In this document: positions 41,446-49,737 of the stretch, piece by piece | Layout of the letters: each line of letters starts with the position of its first letter | Numbering within the stretch: position 1 is the stretch's first letter | Origin: JBAZOY01 sp041648505 | GTDB lineage: Bacteria; Desulfobacterota; Syntrophia; Syntrophales; CG2-30-49-12 | Assembly (NCBI GenBank): GCA_041648505.1 | Contig: JBAZOY010000007.1 | Location: 1-57,266, forward strand | DNA: 57,266 bases | Reading direction: 5' to 3' | Position numbers and translations under genes: made by a program | The notes under the pieces: model-generated | The model's database searches: none | What the model saw: the letters and a program-made list of their open reading frames with translations, nothing else | What the model was told of the DNA's origin: nothing

Positions 41446-41820
41446 ATGGACTTGGAGATGAGTTTAGTTGTTTTAAATATACTATTCTTTATTGTTATCG
41501 CATTCTCCATTCCTTTCCTTTTGCAACTCTGGCGGATGGCAAAAAACATCGCCATAACCCTGCAAACAATTAATCAGAGTTTACCCGGTATTATGCAAAA
41601 TGTGGAAGAGGTTGTTTCGAACATCAACAGTGCAACACAAACGGTAAATGGCCACATTGAAGATATGTCATCCTCTGTAAAAAAAATTCAGGATACACTG
41701 GTTCTCGTCGCTGATTTAGCGACCATGATAAGGCTTCCCTCTTTAAAGAAATTTGTGACTCTATCCGCCTTTCTAAAAGGTGTACGTGTTTTTCTAAGCG
41801 TTTTCCGCTCTACCTGTTGA
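41446..41820 (+). CDS. DUF948 family membrane protein
   Basis: A 124-residue protein with an N-terminal membrane helix (LNILFFIVIAFSIPFLLQLW) and a cytoplasmic helical region (LPGIMQNVEEVVSNINSATQTVNGHIEDMSSSVKKIQDT) typical of DUF948. Methyl-accepting-protein-like heptads suggest oligomers. AAAAGGAGG precedes the ATG. It follows the YtxH gene after 182 bases. Confidence 0.75.
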   Translation: MDLEMSLVVLNILFFIVIAFSIPFLLQLWRMAKNIAITLQTINQSLPGIMQNVEEVVSNINSATQTVNGHIEDMSSSVKKIQDTLVLVADLATMIRLPSLKKFVTLSAFLKGVRVFLSVFRSTC

Positions 41821-41957
41821 ATCTATCTGAGCATATTTCTAACTATCTGAGACAATTGAAAATTGACTGTATCAAGTCTCAAGATCTTTGATACGCCTTT
41901 CATGGAAAAAATTTCAGTTCTTCAAAGGTTTTTGATTTTAAATGGAGGCAAAAGGGT

Positions 41958-42431
41958 GTGTCAAGGGTAACATACGATAATAAAAACAAAAGGATCCGTA
42001 CCCACACCGTGACCGAAAAGCCAAGGGCGGTGAGATCAGTGGAGGACGTAGTACGGGAAATCAAAAAAGGGTACCAGGACAGGGAGGATTACCGGGAACG
42101 GGCTCTTAACTTTTATGGTCTGATATGTGCCCGATGCGGCAGGGAGTTTGACGAAACCAACAGGCAATTATTGACAGTTCACCACAGGGATGGTAACCAT
42201 CACAACAATCCATCAGATGGAAGTAACTGGGAAAACCTCTGTGCCTACTGCCATGAGGATGTTCATAGCAGATCTCTCCTTGGAGAATATCTGCAAGGAT
42301 CAGACGGGACAGTTGAACATTCTCTTGTGTATGAAGATGAAAATAGTAAAAAGACTGGATCTGGCCTGGGAGTTCTGGGAGAGAAATTGAAAAAAGCGAT
42401 GGAAAAGAAAAAAACACCCTCTGATTATTGA
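41958..42431 (+). CDS. HNH endonuclease, YajD-like
   Basis: A 157-residue protein with an HNH nuclease motif: CARCG and CAYCH pairs form a zinc knuckle around LTVHHRDGNHHNNPSDGSNWENL, which holds the catalytic His and Asn. The order Cys-x2-Cys, HH, N, Cys-x2-Cys-His matches the YajD family of uncertain function. The start is a GTG at 41958. An inverted repeat GTATCAA (41869-41875)/TTGATAC (41888-41894) lies upstream. Confidence 0.82.
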   Translation: MSRVTYDNKNKRIRTHTVTEKPRAVRSVEDVVREIKKGYQDREDYRERALNFYGLICARCGREFDETNRQLLTVHHRDGNHHNNPSDGSNWENLCAYCHEDVHSRSLLGEYLQGSDGTVEHSLVYEDENSKKTGSGLGVLGEKLKKAMEKKKTPSDY

Positions 42432-42587
42432 TCGCTGCAGGAGGTCGTAAATGTAGAGGCTATTAGGCTATGATGGAAGCCTAATGGAAGGTGTATCAAA
42501 AGAAGAACGGAGGCCTTACTCGTCGTATATCACGACGCACGTTATAAATCATAGAATTTTTGACTCGCAACTTTTGAACCCTGTCCC

Positions 42588-42788
42588 CTACTTTATGATT
42601 ACCTTCAGGTTGTCCTCCTGCGAAACTGTTTTGTCTCCCACCGATGTTCCGCAGAAGGCACACATGTATTCGTATTTATCGCCGTTGGAAAGGATAAGGA
42701 GTAGTCTCTTTCTGACAGGGACCGCCCTCTTGCATTTCGGGCAGAAAAGCTCTGTAGCATCAAAATCTTTATAAGTTTCCCCGTTCAT
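42588..42788 (-). CDS. Small zinc-ribbon protein
   Basis: A 66-residue protein with two Cys pairs, CPKC near 16 and CAFC near 43, giving a rubredoxin-like zinc ribbon. The rest is short beta strands (PVRKRLLLIL, GDKYEYM). Small conserved proteins like this are frequent in deltaproteobacteria; the role is unknown. It is the last gene of the queD-folE2-nadE unit, 63 bases after nadE. Confidence 0.7.
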   Translation of the reverse strand: MNGETYKDFDATELFCPKCKRAVPVRKRLLLILSNGDKYEYMCAFCGTSVGDKTVSQEDNLKVIIK

Positions 42789-42851
42789 AATCCATCCTAT
42801 AATTTACTAAATAAAACATCAATCATATATCTCCCAATTTTTGACTTACGA

Positions 42852-44924
42852 CTACAAATCATCTATTACCGGTATTTTTTCTGCGTTTTCCAGCCAGACT
42901 GTAGCCTCGCTATCACTCGGAGCCCTGTAATCACCTCGTGGTGACAGGGAGCCTCCTGATCCGACCTTCGGGCCATTGGGAACGCATGACCGTTTGTACT
43001 GGCTGATCTTAAAAAAACGGTAGAGATAAACATTAAGCCAGTGTTTGATCTCTCCAATGGTGTATTCATGTTTTTTCTCTTCCGGTATATCCGGCCAGAT
43101 CCCGATGTTTTTATCTCTCCATGCACAGTAGGTCATGAAGGCAATCTTTGTGGGAAGATAGCCAAACCTCGTGGTGTAGAAATTGTTAAAGTCCTGTAAC
43201 TCATAAGGACCGATGACCGCTTCGGTCTTCTGGCCAGGTTGATCCCCATCTTGCACAGGAATCAGCTCGGGGCTGATTTCAGTATTAAGGATTGCAATAA
43301 GGATATCGGATGTATCCGGCGAAAATTGCCCCGATAGGGCGACCCAGCGGATAAGATGCTGTATCAGTGTCTTGGGTACGCCGGCATTGACATTATAGTG
43401 TGACATGTGGTCACCGACGCCATAAGTACACCAACCGAGAGCCAGTTCGCTTAAGTCTCCGGTACCGACGACAAGAGCATTTCTCATATTGGCAATCCGG
43501 AACAAATGAGAAGTCCTCTCACCCGCCTGTACATTTTCAAAGGTGACATCGTAGATTTTTTCTCCTGCTGCATAAGGGTGGCCGATATCTTTGAGCATCT
43601 GTATGCAAGCCGGTTTAATGTCAAGCTCGTTAGCCTCCACGCCTAATGCCTCCATTAATTTCAGGGCATTGGTGTAGGTTTTATCTGTAGTGGCAAAACC
43701 GGGCATGGTGTAAGCCTTGACATTGGTCCTTGGCAGATTCAAGAGGTCCATGGTTCGGGCGGCGACGATAAGGGTCTGTGTGGAGTCCAACCCTCCAGAT
43801 ATCCCGATCACCACATTTGGTATACCGGAGGATTTCAACCTCTGGGCCAGTCCTTGGATCTGGATATTATAAGCCTCGTAGCAACGCAGCTCCCTTTTGA
43901 CGTGATCTGCAGGGATATAGGGGAAACGTGAGTATTCACGGGTGAGCAACATCCGCCCTTCGGGGAGATCAACAGAGAATGAGACTTTCATAAAGTCCAT
44001 AAGTCTCTCCCTGTGGGTACGGGCATTCTGGCCAAAGCTGTTCTGACGCATCCTGTCCTGGGCAAGTCGATTCAGATCGACATCTGCGTAGATTACCTGA
44101 GGTTTTTGTAAGAATCGCTCCGATTCTGTAAGGAGATCTCCGTTTTCATAGATCATAGCATGACCATCCCATGCTAAATCAGTAGAAGACTCTCCCGGAC
44201 CGGCTGCAGCGTAGAGGTATGCTGCTAAACAGCGGGCGGACTGATTGGCCGCCAGATTGTGGCGATATTCTGATTTTCCTACCGTGATATTGGAGGCAGA
44301 AAGGTTCCCGATGATTGTTGCCCCTGCTAAAGCGGCGAAGCTTGATGGGGGAATGGGTACCCAGAGATCCTCGCATATCTCGAGATAGAAGCGGAAATGT
44401 TTTATGCTTTCCACATCAAAGATAATGTTGGCACCGAAGGGGATATTCTCCTGTCCGCAGAGATCGACCTTTTTTACAAGAGCCTCTTCGGCAGGGCTGA
44501 ACTGGCGCCCCTCATAGAATTCACGATAGTTTGGGAGATAGGATTTGACGGCAACACCAAGGATACGACCACGGTAGATAACAATACCGCAGTTGAAGAG
44601 ACGGCAGTCAATCTGCAGTGGTGCGCCGACGACCAGAATCATGTTTAATCCACAGGTTTCCGTGATTATATGTTCAAGAGCATCAAGGGTACCCGTGAGT
44701 AGAGCATCCTGCTGGAACAGGTCTTCGTTGGAGTAGGCTGATATTCCCATTTCCGGAAAGATGGCAAGGATAGCCTGGTTGGCGGCGGCCTCCTCTGCTA
44801 ATCTTAGCGTGGCTAAAGCGTTAAAAGACGTATCCGCTATTCTCATCTCAGGTAGACATACAGCTACCTTAATGAATCCGTGATGGTAAAGATTAAAGAA
44901 TTGTTTTGAAACACCCGTTTCCAT
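42852..44924 (-). CDS. nadE: Glutamine-dependent NAD+ synthetase
   Basis: A 690-residue fusion of an N-terminal nitrilase-type glutaminase (about 15-290) and a C-terminal NAD synthetase. The glutaminase triad is Glu in FPEMGIS, Lys in VKSYLPNYREF and Cys in LEICEDLWVP. The synthetase part opens with the PP-loop VIGISGGLDSTQT near 370. It converts nicotinate adenine dinucleotide to NAD+ with glutamine as nitrogen donor. It begins 5 bases after folE2. Confidence 0.95.
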   Translation of the reverse strand: METGVSKQFFNLYHHGFIKVAVCLPEMRIADTSFNALATLRLAEEAAANQAILAIFPEMGISAYSNEDLFQQDALLTGTLDALEHIITETCGLNMILVVGAPLQIDCRLFNCGIVIYRGRILGVAVKSYLPNYREFYEGRQFSPAEEALVKKVDLCGQENIPFGANIIFDVESIKHFRFYLEICEDLWVPIPPSSFAALAGATIIGNLSASNITVGKSEYRHNLAANQSARCLAAYLYAAAGPGESSTDLAWDGHAMIYENGDLLTESERFLQKPQVIYADVDLNRLAQDRMRQNSFGQNARTHRERLMDFMKVSFSVDLPEGRMLLTREYSRFPYIPADHVKRELRCYEAYNIQIQGLAQRLKSSGIPNVVIGISGGLDSTQTLIVAARTMDLLNLPRTNVKAYTMPGFATTDKTYTNALKLMEALGVEANELDIKPACIQMLKDIGHPYAAGEKIYDVTFENVQAGERTSHLFRIANMRNALVVGTGDLSELALGWCTYGVGDHMSHYNVNAGVPKTLIQHLIRWVALSGQFSPDTSDILIAILNTEISPELIPVQDGDQPGQKTEAVIGPYELQDFNNFYTTRFGYLPTKIAFMTYCAWRDKNIGIWPDIPEEKKHEYTIGEIKHWLNVYLYRFFKISQYKRSCVPNGPKVGSGGSLSPRGDYRAPSDSEATVWLENAEKIPVIDDL

Positions 44925-44929
44925 ATTAC

Positions 44930-45697
44930 TTACTCTTTCTCTACACAGGCATAAGCACTGTGGTTATGGATACTTTCAAAGTTCTCCGTCTCTACACTAT
45001 ACCAGGTAAAATTGTCTTCTCCCTTCAACTTTTCCGCTACACTTCTTACCACATCCTCGACAAACATGGGATTTTCGTATCCCTTTTCCGTTACATATTT
45101 TTCATCTACCCTTTTCAAGAGTGGATAGATCTCACCACTTGCTGAACCTTCTACCAGCCTGATAAGATCTTCTATCCAGAAAAACTTTTTAAATCTCACT
45201 TTTACCGTTACCATGCCTCGCTGGTTATGGGCTCCAAAGTTGCTGATCTCTTTCGAACAGGGACAGACTGTGGTGACCGGTACTACCACTCCAATAAGCA
45301 GATCAGTCTTGCTCCCGTGATTTGTGCCCAGGAAGCAACAGCGATACTCAAGAAGACTTTTAGCTTTCGAGACAGGAGCTGTTTTCTCAATAAAGTAGGG
45401 AAATTCGATTTCCATATGTGCCGACTCTGCCCGGAGTTTCTCTCTCACCCTTTCCAAGATGTTATGGAAGGTCTTAATGTTTATCTGTCCTCTGATTTCG
45501 TTTAATATTTCCACAAAGCGGCTCATATGCGTCCCCTTGAAATGATGGGGAAGATTGACATACATATTGATCGTTGCATTTACTGATTGTGTGCCATGGG
45601 TACGGTCAAGGACAATAATGGGATATTTGATTCCCTTAACTCCAACCTTTCTTATTTCTATATTTCTATTGTCGTTCTCGTTTTGAATATCAATCAA
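44930..45697 (-). CDS. folE2: GTP cyclohydrolase FolE2
   Basis: A 255-residue type IB GTP cyclohydrolase making 7,8-dihydroneopterin triphosphate from GTP. The metal/catalytic segment is VCPCSKEISNFGAHNQRG near 143-160 with the zinc-replaceable Cys. Other landmarks are RTHGTQSVNATINMYVNLP and GYENPMFVEDVVR. It takes the place of folE, feeding folate and, through queD, queuosine. The queD gene is 29 bases upstream in the same operon. Confidence 0.93.
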   Translation of the reverse strand: MIDIQNENDNRNIEIRKVGVKGIKYPIIVLDRTHGTQSVNATINMYVNLPHHFKGTHMSRFVEILNEIRGQINIKTFHNILERVREKLRAESAHMEIEFPYFIEKTAPVSKAKSLLEYRCCFLGTNHGSKTDLLIGVVVPVTTVCPCSKEISNFGAHNQRGMVTVKVRFKKFFWIEDLIRLVEGSASGEIYPLLKRVDEKYVTEKGYENPMFVEDVVRSVAEKLKGEDNFTWYSVETENFESIHNHSAYACVEKE

Positions 45698-45726
45698 TTT
45701 CAGTTATCTCGCCAAAAAGTAAAAAC

Positions 45727-46101
45727 CTATTTTTCACCGGTGTAAGAAACCTTCGCATTATCTGATTCCCATACGATCACCTGCGACACCCTGACTCTTT
45801 GAAGATGAGCCTTTTCCGCAATCCCTTCATAGATGAACCGGGCAATATTTTCTGCCGAGGGGTTAACATCCTTGAAATACTTAATATCGTTGAGATATTT
45901 ATGGTCAAGGGTTTCCAGTATGTCCTCGACCCACTCCTTCAATACCCGGAAGTCTATTGCCAGACCTAGCCGGTTCAAGTCATCAACTGCTATAGAAACC
46001 TCAACGGCAAAGTTATGCCCATGGAGTTCCTCACATCTGCCGCCTATTTCTTTGAGAATATGGGCAGCAGAAAACGATCTTTTTACCGCTACTTCATACA
46101 T
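45727..46101 (-). CDS. queD: 6-carboxy-5,6,7,8-tetrahydropterin synthase
   Basis: A 124-residue T-fold enzyme that converts dihydroneopterin triphosphate to CPH4, the first committed step of queuosine synthesis. The zinc ligands are His of FSAAHIL and the two His of ELHGHNF; the catalytic Cys is in GRCEELHGH. The ending VIVWESDNAKVSY is typical. AGGAG precedes the start by 8 or so bases. It heads the folE2-nadE operon, whose first step supplies its substrate. Confidence 0.93.
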   Translation of the reverse strand: MYEVAVKRSFSAAHILKEIGGRCEELHGHNFAVEVSIAVDDLNRLGLAIDFRVLKEWVEDILETLDHKYLNDIKYFKDVNPSAENIARFIYEGIAEKAHLQRVRVSQVIVWESDNAKVSYTGEK

Positions 46102-46720
46102 TAGATACTTTCTCCTAACTGAGGACTTCGCAAAAAAACGAAAATTGAATTCATAGAGCGCAAATTAGAATGTTTTTCGCAGACCATTTTTTCAGTGAAG
46201 CTGGAATTCATGTGCATGGGCAAAAAATATTTTCGAGTGCCTATCTAAAAATATAATTCCAAAACTCTCCAATTTATAGAAACTTACGTCTCTCTTATAA
46301 CGATAATCACCGGTTCTTGTCAAGGCAAGAAATAGACGAGGAGTTATCTCTGTACCCGGAGAGATCTCGGTGTCTTACCCTTGGGTGATATTTACAGGTT
46401 ATAGGTGAAAATCACCATTTTGGCTGCTTTTGGGAGAAGACTATTATCCCTTCGCAGAGGAAAGTAGGGCAGTCTATAAGCAAGTAACAACAGAGGGTAA
46501 TATAACTTTCCCCCTGAAATAAAGGCAGCTGACCTCTCTTTGGCATGTTAGTTGCTTTAATAAGGGTCATCGTCTCTTAATTAATTGTTAAAAGTAAGGT
46601 TCAGCAGAGAATTATTCAAGACATAGATGGTAAAGGAGGTGATGGAAGGAAGCTGTTCTTTGTGAAACAATAGGAAACATCGAAAATCAAAAATAAACCA
46701 ATCAAGAAAGGAGAAGCATT
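46102..46720. other. 619-base regulatory gap between queD and pilA
   Basis: Besides the sigma-54 promoter of pilA, there is an inverted repeat TTCTTG/CAAGAA around TCAAGG near 46315-46332. I see no reading frame of note and no recognisable preQ1 riboswitch on the queD side. The length would allow binding sites for an NtrC-type activator of pilA. Confidence 0.5.
46540..46556 (+). promoter_or_regulatory. Sigma-54 promoter of pilA
   Basis: TTGGCATG-TTAG-TTGCT fits the -24/-12 consensus TTGGCACG-N4-TTGCW with the GG and GC correctly spaced. Transcription would start near 46567, giving a 5' leader of about 154 bases. PilR/PilS-type control of pilA through sigma-54 is known in several deltaproteobacteria and pseudomonads. 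Confidence 0.75.
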
Positions 46721-47104
46721 ATGATGAAAGCATGTTACAAAACAAGAGGACAGAAAGGTTTTACATTGATTGAGCTGATGATCGTCATTGCTATCATCGG
46801 CATCCTGGCAGCCATTGCCATTCCGCAGTTCACCGCTTTCAGGCAGAGGGGTTATAACGCTGCGGCGAAGGCCGATGTGAAGAATGCCTACACGTCAACA
46901 CAGGCGTATTTTTCTGACTACCCTTCAGCTACAATTGCCGTCATTGGTGATGTACAGAACGCGACTTATGGATTTAACCCGACAACGAATGTTACCACGA
47001 CGGCAGCCGGTTCTATCAGTACATTGGTAGTTACATCAACTCATACAGCCAGTAACCCCGCGATAGTATATAACTGTACCGCTGCAGGGGTCATTACTCC
47101 ATAA
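46721..47104 (+). CDS. pilA: Type IV pilin PilA
   Basis: A 127-residue prepilin. The signal ends KG, with cleavage before Phe14 in GFTLIELMIVIAIIGILAA, whose Glu5 is the assembly glutamate. The mature 114-residue protein has the long N-terminal helix and a Thr/Ala-rich globular end with a single Cys, so no disulfide-bonded D-loop. Eleven aromatic residues (about 9.6%) lie in the mature chain, mostly before residue 72. A ribosome site AAAGGAGAAGC precedes the ATG, and a terminator follows, so it is a single-gene unit. Confidence 0.92.
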   Translation: MMKACYKTRGQKGFTLIELMIVIAIIGILAAIAIPQFTAFRQRGYNAAAKADVKNAYTSTQAYFSDYPSATIAVIGDVQNATYGFNPTTNVTTTAAGSISTLVVTSTHTASNPAIVYNCTAAGVITP

Positions 47105-47123
47105 TCAACGATCGTTTCGCTTT

Positions 47124-47157
47124 AAAGGGGTGAGGAAAATTCCTTGCCCCTTTTTTA
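47124..47157 (+). terminator. Rho-independent terminator of pilA
   Basis: AAAGGGGTGAGG (47124-47135) pairs with CCTTGCCCCTTT (47142-47153) with two wobble pairs, followed by a T-run. It lies 20 bases after the pilA stop. Confidence 0.8.
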
Positions 47158-47235
47158 TGTCTTGTTCCACGGTAAATAGATTCTATTCTTGGTACCTCTG
47201 TAAGAAGTCGTAAAGTTGGTCAAAAGACGTCATAA

Positions 47236-49110
47236 TTACTTAATACGATAAAGGTAATAGGGCTCTTCGGTTTTAATCAGGGCGAGAAATTCCTTCTGAA
47301 AGGCTGAGAAGAGGGTCTTTTCCTGGGGAGAGAAGGTGCTCGCTGCGCCATTAACATAATTCTTATCATAGAGAATATGGGTAAATCTCCTTTCTTTCAA
47401 CTCCCTAAAAACGGCCTCTGGTGTTGGAGACCCGGCGAGTATTTTCTGGATTGTATAGGATTCAAGCATCGAGTCAGAATAACAGTCGTGGTTACAGAGA
47501 AAAATCCAGTTTTTCATGTAGATGAGAAAGATTCTTGAATCCCGCGGTAAGTTCTCGTTTGCAAATTGGAACATGCCATATGAGGGGAGCATACGACATA
47601 GAAATGCTTCTCTACTCTCAAGTCCGACAACAACGCCGGCAGGTTTGATCTTTAGGAAATCACGGGTAATATGGTAAATGTTGAATGTAAGACTGCCGGT
47701 AATCAGTAACATCAGGATTCCGAAAAGGATCGGTTTTCTTTTGTAATACGTCAGGATATAACCGGTCATGATTGCCAGAAAAGGAAAAACGGGAATGAGG
47801 TAACGAATCTGCTGGGCGGTTGATGCCCAGAACATGAACGTGGCGATACAATAAACGGCAATGAATTTCATCTGGATACTCAACTTGCGTATTCCGACAA
47901 GAAAAGGGAGGGTGAGGATAAAAATCGGTCCCAGAAGTCCATCAAACTGCGGACTGTTCATCTTTGCCCGGAAGCTAATATTCCAGGGAAGGAGGGCGTA
48001 ATCTATGAATTCTCTTCCCATTCCCAGATTCTGTACAAATAAACTATACGACCTTGCCTGTTCCGGTTCCCATCCCCTTCCTCCAAATATCTCGTAAAAA
48101 AAGGGACAGAAGGGATTGCCCGTCATGAACCAGTTTTTTAAATAAAAGGGGCTTCCTACGACAATAACGACTGATATATATAGAAACAACGCATGGATTA
48201 CTTTCCGGAACTCAGTGCGGTGATAATGTGATGCCCACAGAATTCCGAGACATCCCAGCAACGGCAGGAGAAGAGATGTATATTTGGTAGCAGCGGCCAG
48301 TCCGGAAAAGGTACCACATAGAATGAGCCATCCCCGCTCGCTCCGGTCAAACCAGTTGATAAAGGCAAATACCGCTGCCAAGGAATAGAAAGTCACAAAT
48401 AGATCGTTGTAGGCCATGTGGGACGTTACAAAAACAGTGGGAATGGTGTAAAAAGCAACCATGCTGGTAACAGGAAAGGCATTTTCGTTCTTCATTGTAT
48501 GTCGGATAAACTGATACATGCCAAGAAAGACGCAGAGAAGGACGGCAAAATGTATGCCTTTTGCCAGGGTATCACCCTGCAGAAACAATCCAATGACATA
48601 TAACATCTCACTGTGCAGGGGATAATTGGAAAAAATATTCCCGGGTATGAAATAGAAACCGTGATGCCTTAGATAAAGTTCCGGAACGGCGAGGTGATAA
48701 ATCAATGCGTCCTTGCCTATTTCTGGCGTCCGAACCAGCATGAGACCGGCACCAAGGCATACGATCAATAGGAGAAAGGCGACCTTTTCCCCCCCTGATT
48801 GCAGTGACGGAATACCAGGTGTCATGATGCGGGTTCGTAATTGGAGCCAACCTGCAAGTGAGAGAATAGTCAGAATGATGAGCAGGATATAGAGTGATAC
48901 TGAATGGAGGAGATGGAATATACCGAGGAGAAAAATTGAATAGCCGATGACCGCGAATCCTATACCTGCGGAAAAAAAAACCTGTTCACCAAAGGAAAAA
49001 AAGGTAATATGGGATTTACGAAAAAAGAACCGTCCGAGGCCAATGGCAATAAAACTGAGGCCCGCTAAGAGGAGAAGTGTTAAGCCTTGCTGCAGAATAG
49101 CATTAAGCAT
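47236..49110 (-). CDS. Membrane glycosyltransferase, GT39/PMT-like (GT-C fold)
   Basis: A 624-residue protein with about a dozen membrane helices. Near residue 131 EIGKDALIYHLAVPELYLRHHGFYFIP carries the acidic first-loop motif of GT-C enzymes, which transfer sugars from polyprenyl phosphate. FAAVFAFINWF and YTSLLLPLLG are typical helices. The C-terminal 130 residues form an extracytoplasmic domain. Substrate and acceptor are unknown; pilin glycosylation is an attractive idea because pilA is the neighbour, but unsupported by sequence. Confidence 0.7.
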   Translation of the reverse strand: MLNAILQQGLTLLLLAGLSFIAIGLGRFFFRKSHITFFSFGEQVFFSAGIGFAVIGYSIFLLGIFHLLHSVSLYILLIILTILSLAGWLQLRTRIMTPGIPSLQSGGEKVAFLLLIVCLGAGLMLVRTPEIGKDALIYHLAVPELYLRHHGFYFIPGNIFSNYPLHSEMLYVIGLFLQGDTLAKGIHFAVLLCVFLGMYQFIRHTMKNENAFPVTSMVAFYTIPTVFVTSHMAYNDLFVTFYSLAAVFAFINWFDRSERGWLILCGTFSGLAAATKYTSLLLPLLGCLGILWASHYHRTEFRKVIHALFLYISVVIVVGSPFYLKNWFMTGNPFCPFFYEIFGGRGWEPEQARSYSLFVQNLGMGREFIDYALLPWNISFRAKMNSPQFDGLLGPIFILTLPFLVGIRKLSIQMKFIAVYCIATFMFWASTAQQIRYLIPVFPFLAIMTGYILTYYKRKPILFGILMLLITGSLTFNIYHITRDFLKIKPAGVVVGLESREAFLCRMLPSYGMFQFANENLPRDSRIFLIYMKNWIFLCNHDCYSDSMLESYTIQKILAGSPTPEAVFRELKERRFTHILYDKNYVNGAASTFSPQEKTLFSAFQKEFLALIKTEEPYYLYRIK

Positions 49111-49287
49111 GGTGGTCAGAAATAAGGGTAAAGCAGGGTGTAATCATCATTGCCGATGCTTATCATGGATGTAGATTCTTTGTAAAGTTAAAATCAGGCA
49201 ACTGCACGTTTTACAAGCGACGCTCAAACATACCCAAAATGCTGAAAGGCCGACACAATAACAATTGACGATTAAAGATGGATAAGC

Positions 49288-49684
49288 ATGTAAACCGGCA
49301 TAAGAAGAATTAAGTCTGTTTTTTACCTGATCTTGTTGGCACTTATTGTCTTCTGGCAGGTACAATATTATCATTTCATTCACTATGACGACATTCTGTA
49401 TGTGACGGGGAACAGGCATGTGCAGGGGGGACTTCCCTGGAAAAGTTTTCTCTGGGCATTTACGACATATCATGCGAGTAACCGGCATCCTTTGACCTGG
49501 CTATCCCTTATGTTTGATTATGAGATGTACCGGTTAAATCCTGTGGGGTACCACTCTTTGTGTCGGATGGCTGTGGTATTTAGGAACACTCATTCCAGTT
49601 ATCGGTTTGGTTCAGGTGGGGTCTCAGGCCATGGCTGACAGGTATACTTATGTTCCTCTTGTTCAGGGAAGCAATGAGGATTAA
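49288..49684 (+). pseudogene. Decayed copy of the TMTC-like TPR/glycosyltransferase gene
   Basis: ATG at 49288 is followed immediately by TAA, after which the same frame reads TGIRRIKSVFYLILLALIVF and then WQVQYYHFIHYDD...WHPL-like sequence (RHPLTWLSLMFDYEMYRLNP) that aligns with the start of the intact gene at 49738. It then jumps, one frame over, to GWLWYLGTLIPVIGLVQVG and AMADRYTYVPL, which in the intact gene lies some 230 residues further on, and ends at 49684. So there are a codon-2 nonsense mutation, an internal deletion with frameshift, and a lost TPR region. Confidence 0.8.
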
Positions 49685-49737
49685 CCCGGCTTACGATAAA
49701 TAGTTACTGACAGAGCTAAGATAAGCATCCCAATTTT

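Noticed and set aside
46150..46720. preQ1 or other riboswitch in the queD leader
   Set aside because: No matching conserved core was found near the queD start; only an ordinary AGGAG ribosome site is evident.
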